DNA of 64,000 bases, taken from the NCBI GenBank assembly GCA_034190875.2, contig CM067356.1, forward strand, positions 69,418,527 through 69,482,526. The letters run 5' to 3'. The stretch comes from Urechis unicinctus. Its lineage: Eukaryota > Annelida > Polychaeta > Xenopneusta > Urechidae. The translations under genes were made by a program, and so were the position numbers. Numbering within the stretch: the first letter of the stretch is position 1; each line of letters starts with the position of its first letter. Below the pieces are notes generated by a model. That model had not been told where the DNA came from. It made no database searches and saw only the letters and a program-made list of their open reading frames with translations. Of the stretch, positions 14,988-26,304 are shown one piece after another.

Positions 14988-17900
14988 CGTAGTTATGATG
15001 TTAGAAGTATTTCATTCTTTGTGAGCACCATGTGTACTTCTTGCGGTATACAACAAACGTTAACTTGAAACATCTTACAAGGCACGGGGAAGCTGTAGCG
15101 CTTTGGCCTAATATGCTATAAGGGGTTGGGAGAGGGGGGAGCGTTAACCGAATCCGTCCCATATCTTTTTAAAACTATGTTTTCAATTTTCGCTTCATTA
15201 ATGGTTTTTTGCTTAGTTAATGAGAAAATTATATGGAATGTACACTTACATATGAATGTTATTAAGTCAGAATAAATTATTACAATTTGGCTATGATGCG
15301 ACCATTAACAACGGATAAAGGGCGCATAACAGCTGGTATACTTCTCGGACTATTGACCCGATATCGACTATTTCTAAGCTCCCGGTCATTTGATGTGTTT
15401 GTAACCGGAAGTGAGGTCAACAACATCCATTTATTTTTCCGGGATTCCGTTAACGCTGTCACTGATTATATTCAATCCAATTTGTATTGCAATCGGACGT
15501 GTATTAACGTGGTTGAAATCTTCATCATAATTTGGCTTATATTTCGACTGATACCACGATTTCGCGACTGGAGCATTTGGGAAAATTATTAATTTACTTC
15601 AATTACATATATTAAGAAACTTAATAGGGCTAAAAATCGGGGTGTACAGAACGGTCGACTATCTAAGGATATATTTAGTGTTCCTTAGTCTCCGATCAAG
15701 GTCAAAACAAAACCTCTCGGTTGTACACATCATGGCTGACAACCGCTTCAAATTTTGTTCCAAAAATGTCACCCTGTACCGCGAAAACTAACATTCCTCA
15801 AACAGCCCACAAACGCGACTGAACAAGACAACGCGACGGAAGCCAAGTTTGCAGTAGTAACAATTACACTTACCTCTTCACCCGTTATAGCAATAAATGG
15901 GTTCCTTTTCCGGGACAATTTCTAACAAGATGTTTAGATTGGTAGTGACTGCCTTGTCAATTTGATGGCGCATTTCCTTGAATCGCGAATCCGCCGAAGA
16001 ATGATTTTCCACCTTTCAAAACTGTGGGGGGTAACACTGTTTCGGTTTGCATTCATCAACCTCAAGAAAGAAAACAACGTTTTATTCCTTATTGATGTTA
16101 TCATCTAAGCAAATCCCAATTAGCTTGTCGTCAGCTTCTATTGCGTTCCCATGTATGCACTTAGAAACACGCATATCAGTTTGTCCATTATCAACCGCTT
16201 GACAATATTCAACAGGCAGGCAATGTAAATGTTTGCTCGATCCAAAAAGGTTAGATGTCTGTCGGGTATTTAATCATATGTCGATATAATAAGTAAACCA
16301 ACGGAGTTGCTTACATGTTTTAGATGACTATGTAACGAAACTCCCCCCTTCTGCATGTCCCACTTTCTTGGTGGTGTGCATGCAAAGCCGAATTCGCTTA
16401 TTTAGATGACGAAAAACTGTTCCACCCAATTATTCCGCTGAGGGTACAATCACTCAAGTTAAGTAAAAGCGACATGCATAAAAATAGTTTAAATATATTG
16501 ACTTGACTGTGGCTGAGGGCATATGGATTTACATTGGCATACCGGCCGCTATTTTCTATGTATACATTAACCAAGGGGGAGACAACCATTTTGCCGCCAG
16601 CTCGCAAGAAATCTCACCTTAACCGACTTTGGTCTCGTTTACGAGCTTTGAGCCTCATAGCCATTGAAAATATTTTCTTCGTTCTAACATAAACCATCCG
16701 CCCCGGATAGTTTAACGGCTATTTGATCTGCGTATAAATTTTAATGGCACTTCTTGAGAATTCAGCTACTCTTCTAACTCAATCAATGTTTGCTTTAAAC
16801 CACTCAACGTCGGATAAGCAGGTTACTTGTACTCTCAAGCGGCCCTGTATTCAAGGAGCTTTATCAAAGAATTTATAGCTTCGTTAAAAGGATCCACTTT
16901 TCAATTTCGACTAAACCCCGTTCTCGCTCAGTGTAAGGTGGTAACTCAATATTTGAGCATATTTCGCATGTTCGGTGTAGAGGATATGCTATCTGGACTA
17001 CTTACAATGTAAATGTCAGGTGAGTGTGTTGTCGTCAGTATATATAACACGCTACATTATAGCACTTAATGGAATGAATGACTGTATAAGTTGCCACTTG
17101 CATTTATTATATGACTAGAGCGAGTATGGTAGGGTGCACAAACAATATATTTTGTATCTGAAATGCTCCAACCTACCGACATACATAACGACCAAGACAT
17201 AAGAGGAATTCTTTAGATGCGGGTGATCACTAAAGACGACGTGACTCGACTACTGTTGAATATGGTGATATATTACAACATGGGGTAGATATATACTATA
17301 AGACAATCTGCTTTATATACAATGGTGAGTAAAACTAGGATACACATTACAATGTAAGTGCAAACTTCAAGTTATCAGTCCTACCTATGCGTGTATGTGC
17401 GTAAGCAATATTTTGACTGGCACTCGGAATTTTTGTTCAATCCTTAGGCGTCAATAATGCACAGAATATAGATGATTTGCTATTGACTTGATCTTGATCA
17501 AGATTATTGGATAAGTAAACAATTATTGTGTCGAAAAGCTCAATTAATAATGGTCAGATTGTTACAAATTTGACATCGTTGTTTCGCTGATTCTAATTCT
17601 AAACTTATTATATAATATATGTAGACATCAATGCAACAATTTTATCAACCTTCTAAAGTCGAAAATTTGTAGCATCAGTCATGAATATATCTAGTGCTCA
17701 TAAAACAGTCAATACATGTACGATGATAAAATAAATTGCATGTTCTCCGTGACTTACTAAAGAGCCTATGACACCAAATTTTCATTATAATTTTTAAGAA
17801 CCGAATGAAAGACAAAGTAGCATTCAATCTGTTTTTGTGGTTTAATTTCCAAACAAGTCATCCAAATCTAACGTAAATTGAAATACAGTGTCGATTTTTC

Positions 17901-17989
17901 GCCTACCGCCGCCATTTTCCAAATTTTCGGCCCAGCACCCCGTGCCGTCACTTAGAGAACTCGTCACTGTCAGGTCTGCAGTTTCACCG
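14988..17989. other. spacer between inverted arms, proximal part, no gene recognised
   Basis: Short open frames only (for example 15287-15592 and 16398-16607) without recognisable domains. A minus-strand stretch around 15874-15923 ends at a perfect AG|GTAAGTG donor but cannot be tied to any other exon. The only repeat noted is at 16525-16577. Confidence 0.5.
16525..16577. repeat. diverged copy of the 53.45-kb foldback repeat arm
   Basis: GGATTTACATTGGCATACC, then GGCCGCTATTTTCTATG and TATACATTAACC, parallels the left arm plus loop of the hairpin at 53451-53539 (GGATTTGAATTGGCTGG, GCTATCTTCTATGC, ATACATAAACC). It appears to be a dispersed repeat; here the second arm of the hairpin is missing. 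Confidence 0.6.
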
Positions 17990-18007
17990 TAAACAAAGGC
18001 GAATGTT

Positions 18008-18232
18008 TTGGAGAGCGATGTATTTGAGTTGGACGATTACACGATGAAGTTTGGGGTTGGAGAGCCAAAACTGTTCGAGCATTTAAATACAGAGGATGCA
18101 GCTGGTATTGTGCCGTACAGATTCGAACCATATCTGTCCGAAAACAGCGCCCGCGAATCTGACAGTGACGGAACTGATTCACGTGTTCCGCGAAGGGATA
18201 ACCCTGAGCATGAACCGTCTTCAAAACATTGA
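18008..18232 (+). pseudogene. P2X7-ballast-like protein, N-terminal fragment
   Basis: A 74-codon open frame shows the N-terminal signature of the invertebrate 'P2X purinoceptor 7-like' family: an acidic lead (ESDVFELDDY), FGVGEPKLFEH, then GIVPYRFEPYLSE and a Ser/Asp/Glu-rich tail. The expected start codon reads TTG (18008) after an in-frame TAA at 17990-17992, so the initiating ATG seems lost. No continuation into the cysteine-rich ballast domain was found on this strand downstream. Function unknown. In vertebrate P2X7 the related domain is the cytosolic ballast. A diverged copy of the same gene type lies 1.2 kb away on the other strand. Confidence 0.55.
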
Positions 18233-18417
18233 TTTGTGAGTCCCATTGGAATTATAATCACTGCACGAAACTTTTCTTTTCTTTTGATTTTATATTATAA
18301 ATGAAGAATACCTTTATCATTTGATATCGTTTTCGTTTTTCTTGGTGTTATTCAATGTGGTTTTACTCGAGGTCTATTTAGTGTGAACTCTAAAATAATA
18401 TGTTGTATCACCTAGCT

Positions 18418-18670
18418 TGATCCACCTTTTGCGTCTCTATCGACCAGTCAAAGGCCCATGAGAACAGGATTGAAACAGACCACCGAATCTGGAATGAATA
18501 TGTTGAATGTGGTCAAGGATTTAGAGCCACTTGTTCAACGCGAGCTGTCAATTTTAAAGGGGGCTTGACACTACACTCCAGTACAGGTGGTTCACAATGC
18601 TTGGTATCCATGCTTGAATATCCCCCAGATCTTCACCTCTGGCCACTGCCTTCAAATTTTTGTTGATGCC
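18418..18670 (-). mobile_element. decayed transposase-like fragment
   Basis: One minus-strand frame reads INKNLKAVARGEDLGDIQAW, IPSIVNHLYWSVVSSPL, LNKWL, ILDHIQHIHSRF and CSHGPLTGR, then RRKRWIK, interrupted by at least four stops. The W..SIVNHLYW / KW..IL.H.Q.IH / C.HGPL..R...W pattern is one I associate with repeated transposase-type proteins of invertebrates and fish. I tentatively compare it with Kolobok-type elements but cannot confirm the superfamily. It sits directly downstream of the P2X7-ballast-like remnant on the same strand and may be part of the same element. Confidence 0.55.
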
Positions 18671-18737
18671 TGAGATATGCAGAAGCTCTGGTAAAGCAAT
18701 AGCATTAAACAATTCATTATCATTTTATTGTAATGCT

Positions 18738-19433
18738 GTCTGCCTAGATTACCCCATCACCACTGTACCAACTGCCGATATGCAGTGAATCGGAATAACC
18801 TGCAATAAAAAGAGTACATGAATATTTTTCATCAGTTATCATCTGAACCAGACCATTTTTAAGTATATCCACTCATGCTGAGTAGTAATTTTCTTCTTGT
18901 ACCTCTGGATATAAGCACTATATGCTATTTCTAGTGTCGAGGGACACAGGAACCCTGAGACAAATCCTGGGTGTGCTGTAATACATGACGCGCCCATAGA
19001 TTTTACTTTCTCGAGAACTTGTGGAATTTCCTGGCGGCATTTACTCTCTGCTACTGTAATCATTGGCCCACATGAGCACCTAGTACAGAACATAATTACA
19101 ATGAATAACTAGCTTTTCAACAAACAAAAAATTGACATAAAACATGAATAAGAAGATGACTTGAAGCAAGACTTAAGGACAACTGTAAAGTAAAGAGAAA
19201 AATATCTGCAAAGATTGTTCGGACTGAAATGTGCCAATACCAAGTGCTGTTACCCAGTCAGCTCAAGTCCTCTTCTTTTTGAGGAGAATTTGCAGGCCTT
19301 GTCTTAGCTGGAGGTTCAAATCTGCATGTCTGTATGCCCCCCTTAGTTCCTCTTCTTGGTGAGACGAACACTCACTGCTGTAATCCAGCTCATCGCTTCC
19401 GGAGTTGTCTGTATATGAGGAAGATGAGGACAT
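18738..19433 (-). pseudogene. P2X7-ballast-like gene remnant, three exons
   Basis: Minus-strand pieces in family order. N-terminal exon from ATG 19433: MSSSSSYTDNSGSDELDYSS, then after a one-base slip in a G run (near 19330) GIQTCRFEPPAKTRP, ending in a TGA. Middle exon from 19079 to about 18839, after a TACTAG acceptor: CSCGPM, then the conserved ITAHPGFVSGF and EIAYSAYIQRY. C-terminal exon from 18799: LFRFTAYRQLVQW, a TGA, then WGNLGRQ. These match the CxCGxCxPM, CITxHPGF and YRQLVRW landmarks of the P2X7 C-terminal (ballast) zinc domain. The frameshift and two stops make this a pseudogene. The CSCGPM element lacks one of the usual cysteines. Confidence 0.62.
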
Positions 19434-21771
19434 TTTGCTCCCTTGACATATAATAAAAGCAAAGTATAATGGCAGTTATGCACTGTACTAGGTGTAAGTA
19501 ATAAATATAGAACTAATAAGGACAAGATAAAGTGTGTATTATTGAGGTTGGTACCCCAGGTAGTTCAAAGAACTAGTGTAAGGCCTTAAACTCTTTAAAG
19601 GCCTATGATATATGTAGTCATAAACATGTCACTGAACTTGGATCCTGTACAATTCACTGGAGAGGTATATTCAATTGTAACAGCTTATCCCTGATAGGTC
19701 TCGGTTCCCAAAACCAGTGCCAATATTTAAAATAAAATTGATATTTTCTGTTGTCAAGGAGAATATAAATTATTGAAATTTTATTCAATTTATAGCAAAA
19801 ACGAAATATCGAGTGAAATCCCCATTTAATGTAGTATCAGTTTTCATTTGCGATTAAATCAAATAAAAGCACAAGAAAAGATATTCTCCGTAACAGGACA
19901 GGCCAATGGTGAATCAATCATTGATAACCATTAAACGGGCCTGAAATCGAGGTGCAGACCTCTGTTCCAGTACTGCCTGTATTATCGCTCGGTCCCCTTT
20001 GGTTGACGTTTTCACCCAACATAATAGAAGTTTATCACAATTTAATGTATTCTAGGCGAACAAGTACTCCATGCCACATTAAATGATGTGATTCGTTGCG
20101 GTATATGATGTACATGATGACGGTATAAAATACGATTATGCTCACACCTACCACAGTTCCCATGTAAACAAACGAGGAAATGACTGCGCTATCCGGCTGG
20201 ACGGTGACATATGACGTCACAAACTCAGGAGCCAATGGCCGTCGTTTTTTGCGCATATGCCAAAACGGTCCGAAAAATCGATGGAAATATTGAAAAAAAA
20301 CACAAAACGACATCTATGGACGAAAATATTGTCGGAAACGTCTTTCACAGGCTGAAATACACCTTATTCAACCTTGATTAGGGATTCGAAAATAGACGTT
20401 ACTTGCACTTTAAATAGGAACAAGACATCGTTGACTATATTGCGGGACTATTTCCCGTCCTATACACAGCAAACTGTAATATACAAAATTGATATCTACG
20501 TGACACTATGCATGGTCATTTGAAACGATCAGTGTTAAGAAGTTATAATTTGAACAGCTGCGTGTCATAGGGTACTGGAAAGAGCGGATACGACCGCGCG
20601 TAGACAAAGCGCAAGATCATGTGGAAATTTACGAGCCACTAAGTACAAACATATGGGCGGGTATCGTCTGGGCTTAATTATCTTAAGTGAGTCTCAATTT
20701 GTATCACATTGTTAACTTATCGTCTGGATGACTATTATGAAAACGAGTATTTTTGGCAAGGATGACATTGCCAGGTAACATGACAAAGTCATGGAGGTTT
20801 AGTGCGATAGTGGCTAAAGCAATCATAATGACTCTTCAACAGCACCTTGTTATTTATAAAAGTATATAACAGATAAGGCTATCAACTATATGAGTGGGAG
20901 ACAAAGCTAAGCCCAGCAATAAAAATGTTATCTATACTTGTCCATATTCGAGAAGTAACGGGTACGTTCTATAAGAAGAGCGTTGGTTGATGCGTGCATG
21001 TCATCCCTGGCATTCAGACAGACATAAGTGTCAGGTCGCTCGCTGTAGGACACACAACGTGGCGAGTCCGCCTCTGCGGTCACGTGATACCTCCACTTAA
21101 AGTATACATTGGTACGCAGGTCGGTTGGAGGGTACCAGAGAGGTAAGGTGCATAGGACGATAGAAAGTTCCGCCCAAGATACATTCACTTAGCCGATGAC
21201 GCCCAAGTATTCGTCTAACTCGGGGGGACACTTTCGGTTTTGCGTACTCCTGCGGTACTAAAACATTCTGATTCAACGGAATGAAAGACTTTATGACTAC
21301 CGTGAATTATCGTTGATTTAATACTTCCTAGCATCACAGAGCAACTCTCATAACTCTGCGAATGTTCCCTCACAGTTCAAAGAAAGTAGCACATGCTAAC
21401 TGACTGATATTATATATAATAACGATTCATATGACTTGTTTACTATTTACTAATCTTGACTATGCAATTTATGCATAGTGGAAAATTTGACTCGCAAAAA
21501 GGAAATTTAGTAGTCCGTTGTCTTTTCCCGCATATCGTTGTCTTGTGAAAAAAACTATTGCTGAGGCAGTCAACAACAAAGCCACGGTTACACAATCAAA
21601 TTCAAAGATGCGGAGCCGTCTGGTGGAAGATAGTAGGAATATTATAAGGCAGGCTGACTAAAATTTGTTAAACTAATATCACGAGTATAACAACGCGGCT
21701 AAACATGATGACCGCATATGTTCCACAAGTGGATGAGTTTATGCCCTAACTTCCTCAAACGAATGTATGGT
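19434..21771. other. spacer, no firm gene
   Basis: A minus-strand open frame at 20313-20035 (92 aa, ATG start) contains a hydrophobic segment (SIIVFYTVIMYII) and is preceded by CCAAT-like and TGACGTCA elements. It has no recognisable family and no downstream exon was found. The rest shows nothing supportable except the short repeat at 20409-20464. Confidence 0.4.
20409..20464. repeat. short repeat, inverted relative to 26305-26363
   Basis: AAATAGGAACAAGACAT through GCGGGACTATTTCCCGTCC is repeated in reverse complement, with a handful of mismatches, immediately after the first sequence gap. Confidence 0.8.
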
Positions 21772-21838
21772 ATGGTTCCAGATAATAATTTTTCACAAAT
21801 ATGTTTTTTCCTCATATGCAGGCTTAGAAATGACTTTT
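21772..21838 (+). pseudogene. relic of globin intron/exon-1 boundary
   Basis: GGTTCCAGATAATAATTTTT, then CAAATATGTTTTTTC, CATATGCAGGCTTAGAAATG, closely parallels the sequence just upstream of and including the globin start (1323-1384: GGTTCCAGACAATAGC, ATGTTTTTTTT, TATATGCAGACTTAAAAATG). After the ATG similarity fades quickly (ACTTTTAGC against AGTCTAAGC). No exon 2 or 3 was found nearby, so this is a fragment of a duplicated globin gene or of a repeat that contributed the globin 5' region. Confidence 0.6.
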
Positions 21839-22071
21839 AGCTAATATTGAGCCTGATAATACATGCCAACCGTCAGAGATAGGGTCTGCTGTGTGGAGCA
21901 GGAGAAATGTACCTGAAATATGCGACTCAGAATCTACATTTTGATGCTGTATGTCTAAATGAGAATGTGTTGGAGATGACGTACTACACCTACAAGCAGC
22001 ATCATGGTCTATATATATATACTTAAGCGTTGTTGGGCGGTCCTTTGCATATTATTGGCGTAATTAAAAGT

Positions 22072-22310
22072 ATCATAAGCCACATTCCTAACTACTTCAT
22101 CAGCCACATCCCTTTCTACATCATCAGCGACATTCCTAACTACGTCATCAGCCCCATTTCTAACAACATCATTAGCCACATTCCTAACTACATCATCAGC
22201 CACATTCCTAACTATATCGTCAGCCACATTTCTACCCACACCATCAGCCATTTTCTTATTGCTTTATCAGCCACATTCCTAACTACATCATCAGTAACTT
22301 TCCTAGCCTA
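22072..22310. repeat. 24-bp minisatellite (~10 copies)
   Basis: Unit close to CACATTCCTAACTACATCAT plus CAGC. The period is a multiple of three, so it reads as an 8-residue repeat on both strands (SHIPNYII on plus, VADDVVRN on minus). The long open frames are therefore by-products of the repeat rather than evidence for a protein. Confidence 0.9.
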
Positions 22311-22330
22311 CCATCAAACAGCTAATAAAC

Positions 22331-22472
22331 ACAGCAAGATGAACAACCACAACACGCATCCACATACACAACCACTACACACAGCCAGACGAACAACCAC
22401 AACACACATCCACATACACAACCACTACTCACATCAAGACGACCAACCACAACACACATCCACATACACACT
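22331..22472. repeat. 50-bp minisatellite, inverted outlier array
   Basis: About 2.7 copies of GAACAACCACAACACACATC / CACATACACAACCACTACAC / ACAGCCAGAC, the reverse complement of the large array at 25105-26140. Confidence 0.9.
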
Positions 22473-22474
22473 CA

Positions 22475-22654
22475 TTTATCGAGTTGATAAGCTCTACAAT
22501 AAATCTCCCGGCACGAACACTGTTTATACAGCCACCAACAAGCATCTGGAAGCATAGAAAAAACGCGTCCTAGAGATTGGCAGATGATCAATAAAGCGTC
22601 CGCGGTATCTATGTGTCATTGTGATGGCGTACAAGGCTTATGAGCGTTTGTGTT
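22475..22654 (+). repeat. LTR-like direct repeat, copy 1
   Basis: TTTATCGAGTTGATAAGCTC ... ACAATAAATC ... GTCCGCGGTATCTATGTGTC ... GCGTACAAGGCTTATGAGCG. The same sequence recurs in direct orientation at 23318-23474. It contains AATAAA. The pair flanks about 660 bp and could be terminal repeats of a small retroelement (TRIM-like) or just a duplicated segment. Confidence 0.7.
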
Positions 22655-22660
22655 TAATCA

Positions 22661-22704
22661 ATATATATATATATATATATATATATAGATAGATATATAT
22701 AGAG

Positions 22705-22742
<38 letters not shown>

Positions 22743-23000
22743 TAGATAGGGATTATTATATATATATATATATTTAGATATATATACATATATATAACAA
22801 ATACAAGAAAAGACTCTCTATATTATATAGACTCTCTCTCTAGATCTCTCTCTCATATCAGATCTCTCGGAGGATCTCTCGCTGTATATATATATATCCC
22901 TCTATGGTATATCTCTCTCTCTCTATCTCTCTATATATATATCTCTCTCTCTATATCTCTTCTATATATCTATATCTATATATATATCTATATATATAAT
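22661..23000. repeat. compound TA/CT/GATA microsatellite
   Basis: TATATA arrays mixed with CTCTCT and GATATA blocks, lying between the two LTR-like direct repeats. Confidence 0.9.
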
Positions 23001-23317
23001 GCAGCCTTGTTCCGAATCACGCACTTTGTTACTTGTGTCTCTAAAAACGATCAGCCGTCGAGTTTTCGTATCATGCTGAAAAAATTTATTGAGACTTCAA
23101 CATGCTGTTTGTCTAGTCTTAACATCAATAAAGGTTGTTTGCCAGAGGTTCGTCCACAATAATCTGCTCTAGTGGTCGACCAAGTGCTGGATTGTTCTGC
23201 ACAAGGGCAACGTGGGGGACGTTGCAAGTTAAGAACTTCAGCGAATATATACTGACGAAAATACAAACAAGGTAGTGGTAGTTAATGGCAAGGAGTTATT
23301 TGTTGACCCGAAGCTCT

Positions 23318-23474
23318 TTTATCGAGTGGATACGCTCTACAATAAATCACCTGGCACGAACACTTTGTTTATTGAGCCACCAACATACGTTCTAGTGATT
23401 GGCAGATCAATATAAGGGTCCGCGGTATCTATGTGTCATTGGGTTGGCGTACAAGGCTTATGAGCGTTTGTGTT
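23318..23474 (+). repeat. LTR-like direct repeat, copy 2
   Basis: TTTATCGAGTGGATACGCTC through GCGTACAAGGCTTATGAGCG, matching 22475-22654 with scattered substitutions and a roughly 20-bp deletion. The intervening segment contains a 71-codon minus-strand frame (23266-23051) that I do not recognise. Confidence 0.7.
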
Positions 23475-24876
23475 CCATCAAGTGCCATAGTTCATTGGAC
23501 ATGCTTTAAAGAGTGTTAAATTTCTACAATTTATTAACTAATGTGATTAAAAGATATGGCTATCATTAAATATTAAGCGTACAAAATGTTTATAACAAAA
23601 CACACGAGATGATGTTGGCATTATTGATCGGAAACGCCTGAGATTTGTCACCCATGCAGATGCAGTCGGAGGATACTGCTGTAACATTGATCCCGGCGTT
23701 GGTGTCCAGTAAGTCATAGACGTGTATATCAATTAACGCTGCCATAAACTTTTGGGTACAGCGAACAGTCATAAACGCAGACACCAGATATACCTGAAAA
23801 TATTTCACATTAAAATATACCAGATATACTTTTATGTTTGGTTGAGTTTCATCTGGAGGCTGGAAACGTTTTTATTCACGGAGATGCAAATTTAAACATA
23901 TCCATATGTTATTATGCTTGGGTCGCTGAACTTCTGGGTCAGAACTCTTTCATTCTAGAGATGGCTGAATACATCTGATTTGAGGGGGTGGATGGGTGAC
24001 CATCAGGTTTTGGTAGATTGATTAAAGAATTTAAAGCGTAGCTAAGATGGCTCACTCGAGGCTCCCGTCGGAGAATATATGTGAAGACGCCAACTGTTAG
24101 CCGAAGCGTTATTGTCATCGTGTCTTGTCATAGCGTCTCTTTAAACCACGCGGAACGCGCTGTTTACTTTTGAGCTGTAGTCACCTCGACCTATCAGATG
24201 ACTCCATAGATATAACAACCGCCGAGCCACGAGGTGTTGGATCAACAGACCTATGTGCTTTGGTTGGTTTCATTGTGTCGTCTCCTTTTTTCGAGCTGTC
24301 TTTCAAGCAATTTCATAATCATAACGCAACTCATCGTAGCGTATCACAAATGTTTATGTCGACCCAAGGCATGTTCCCTCGATTCAGACATTTGTTGACA
24401 ATCTTAAACCTCCATCCACAGTGCGGACATGAAAGGTCGAGAATCGTAAAATTCGCGGACGCTGTTAGAGGCGAACTGTTTTCCATAATTTATCAAGTTG
24501 ACATTTATTTAGTAGTGTACCTGCTATTTTCGCCATTCATAAGCCGATTGTGCGACGTGTTTTGACAGTGGCAAGGCTCTGTGAAAAGGCATTGTGACGT
24601 CAACCCAGTATTCCCATATGCTTTTAATTGTGTCACGATACCTCCTTCTTACGATTGTAATGTATTATAACTTAGGAAGCGATCACCGCAAAGCCACTCG
24701 AAGTGAGCCTCCGTAGCGTAGCTATAAACTCTTTGCATATACCACCATGATCTCTACCGTTCATCCAATGAGATCCGGACTTGGCCCCTTCCACTTAATC
24801 TGGGCCGCGCGTGGAAATCAAGAATACCAACATACGGGAAGAAGGCAAGGTAATACGTCAGCGATCGAGACACAAA
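23475..24876. other. spacer with one unrecognised open frame
   Basis: A plus-strand frame at 24170-24565 (131 codons, non-ATG beginning) has no recognised motif. No exon structure or repeat was evident. Confidence 0.4.
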
Positions 24877-25080
24877 CAATGTGTTTCTGTGTACGTGTTC
24901 CCATGTTTCAGGGTAATCAATGTGTTTCTGTGTACGTGTTCCCATGTTTCAGTTTTATCAATGTGCTTCCCGTGTAAGTGTTCTTGAGTGTAAACAATGT
25001 GTATATGTGTGCATGTCAGGTAAACAACGTGGATCTGTGTACTTATTCCAATATATCAGGTTAAACAATGTGCATGGATG
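24877..25080. repeat. ~41-bp degenerate minisatellite
   Basis: Unit CAATGTGTTTCTGTGTACGT / GTTCCCATGTTTCAGGGTAAT. The first two copies are nearly identical and about three further copies are increasingly degenerate, leading directly into the 50-bp array. Confidence 0.8.
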
Positions 25081-25104
25081 TGCTTGTCAGATGAACAAGG
25101 TCTA

Positions 25105-26140
25105 AGGGTTGTTCGTCTGGCCGTGTGTAGTGGTTGTGTATATGGATGTGTGATGTGTTTATTCGTCTGGCTGTGTGTAGTGGTTGTGTATGTGGATGTG
25201 TGTTGCAGTTGTTTGACTGACTGTGTGCAGTGGTTGTGTCTGTGGATGTGTGTTGTGGTTGTTCGTCGGGCTGTTAGTAGTGGTTGCGTATGTGGATGTG
25301 AGTTGTGGTTGTTCGACTGACTGTGTGTGGTGGTAATGTATGTGGATGTGTGTTGCGTTTGTTCATCTGGCTATGTGGGGTGGTTGTGTATGTGGATGTG
25401 TGTTGTGGTCGTTCGTCTGGCTGTTTGTAGTGGTTTTGTATGTGGATGTGTGTTGTGTTTGTTCGTCTGGCTGTTTGTAGTGGTTGTGTATGTGGATGTG
25501 TGCTGTGTTTGTTCATCTGGCTATGTGGGGTGGTTGTGTATGTGGATGTGTGTTGTGTTTGTTCATCTGGCTATGTGGGGTGGTTGTGTATGTGGATGTG
25601 TGTTGTGGTTGTTCCACTGACTGTGTGTGGTGGTTGTGTATGTGGATGTGTGTTGTGTTTGTTCGTCTGGCTGTTTGTAGTGGTTGTGTATGTGGATGTG
25701 TGTTGTGGTCGTTCGCCTGGCTGTTTCTAGTGGTAGTGTATGTGGATGTGTGTTGTGTTTGTTCATCTGGCTATGTGGGGTGGTTGTGTAAATGCATGTG
25801 TGTTGTGTTTATTCGTCTGGCTGTGTGTAGTGGTTGTGCATGTGGATGTGTGTTGCGGTTGTTCGACGTACTGTGTGTGGTGGTTGTGTATGCGGATGTG
25901 TGTTGTGTTTGTTCGTCTGGCTGTTGGTAGTGGTTGTGTATGTGGATGTGTGATGTGTTTGTTCATCTGGCTATATGGGGTGGTTGTGTATGTGGATGTG
26001 TGTTGTGGTTGTTCGACTTACTGTGTGTGGTGGTTGTGTATGTGGATGTGTGTTGTGAGTGTTCGACTGACTGTGTGTAGTGGTTGTGTATGTGGAAGTG
26101 TGCTGTGGTTGTTTGTCGGGCTGTGTGTAGTAGTTGCTTA
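25105..26140. repeat. 50-bp minisatellite, about 21 copies
   Basis: Unit TGGTTGTGTATGTGGATGTG / TGTTGTGTTTGTTCGTCTGG / CTGTTTGTAG in regular 50-bp register. Because 50 is not a multiple of three and the unit lacks stops in most frames, Cys/Val/Trp-rich frames appear in all three plus frames and Thr/His-rich frames on the minus strand. None is a credible protein. The array ends close to the first gap, so its true length may be underestimated. Confidence 0.95.
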
Positions 26141-26204
26141 TCTGACTCTGCGTATTTGTTGTTGGTTTGGTTTTGTGCAATTCGTGTGGTTGTGTGTAGT
26201 GATG

Positions 26205-26304
26205 NNNNNNNNNNNNNNNNNNNNNNNNNNNNNNNNNNNNNNNNNNNNNNNNNNNNNNNNNNNNNNNNNNNNNNNNNNNNNNNNNNNNNNNNNNNNNNNN
26301 NNNN
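26205..26304. other. assembly gap (100 N)
   Basis: Exactly 100 N, a conventional placeholder for a gap of unknown size, directly after the 50-bp minisatellite. Confidence 0.98.

Noticed and set aside
15874-16013. Minus-strand exon-like stretch ending at a perfect AG|GTAAGTG donor
   Set aside because: No frame is open from a good acceptor through the donor for more than about 50 bp and no partner exon was found.
20035-20313. 92-codon minus-strand frame with a hydrophobic segment and upstream CRE/CCAAT-like elements
   Set aside because: Suggestive promoter-like context, but no family match and no continuation; mentioned only in the spacer entry.
22009-22557. Repeat-rich frames VADDVVRN (minus) and SHIPNYII (plus)
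   Set aside because: Both are readings of a 24-bp minisatellite whose period is a multiple of three.
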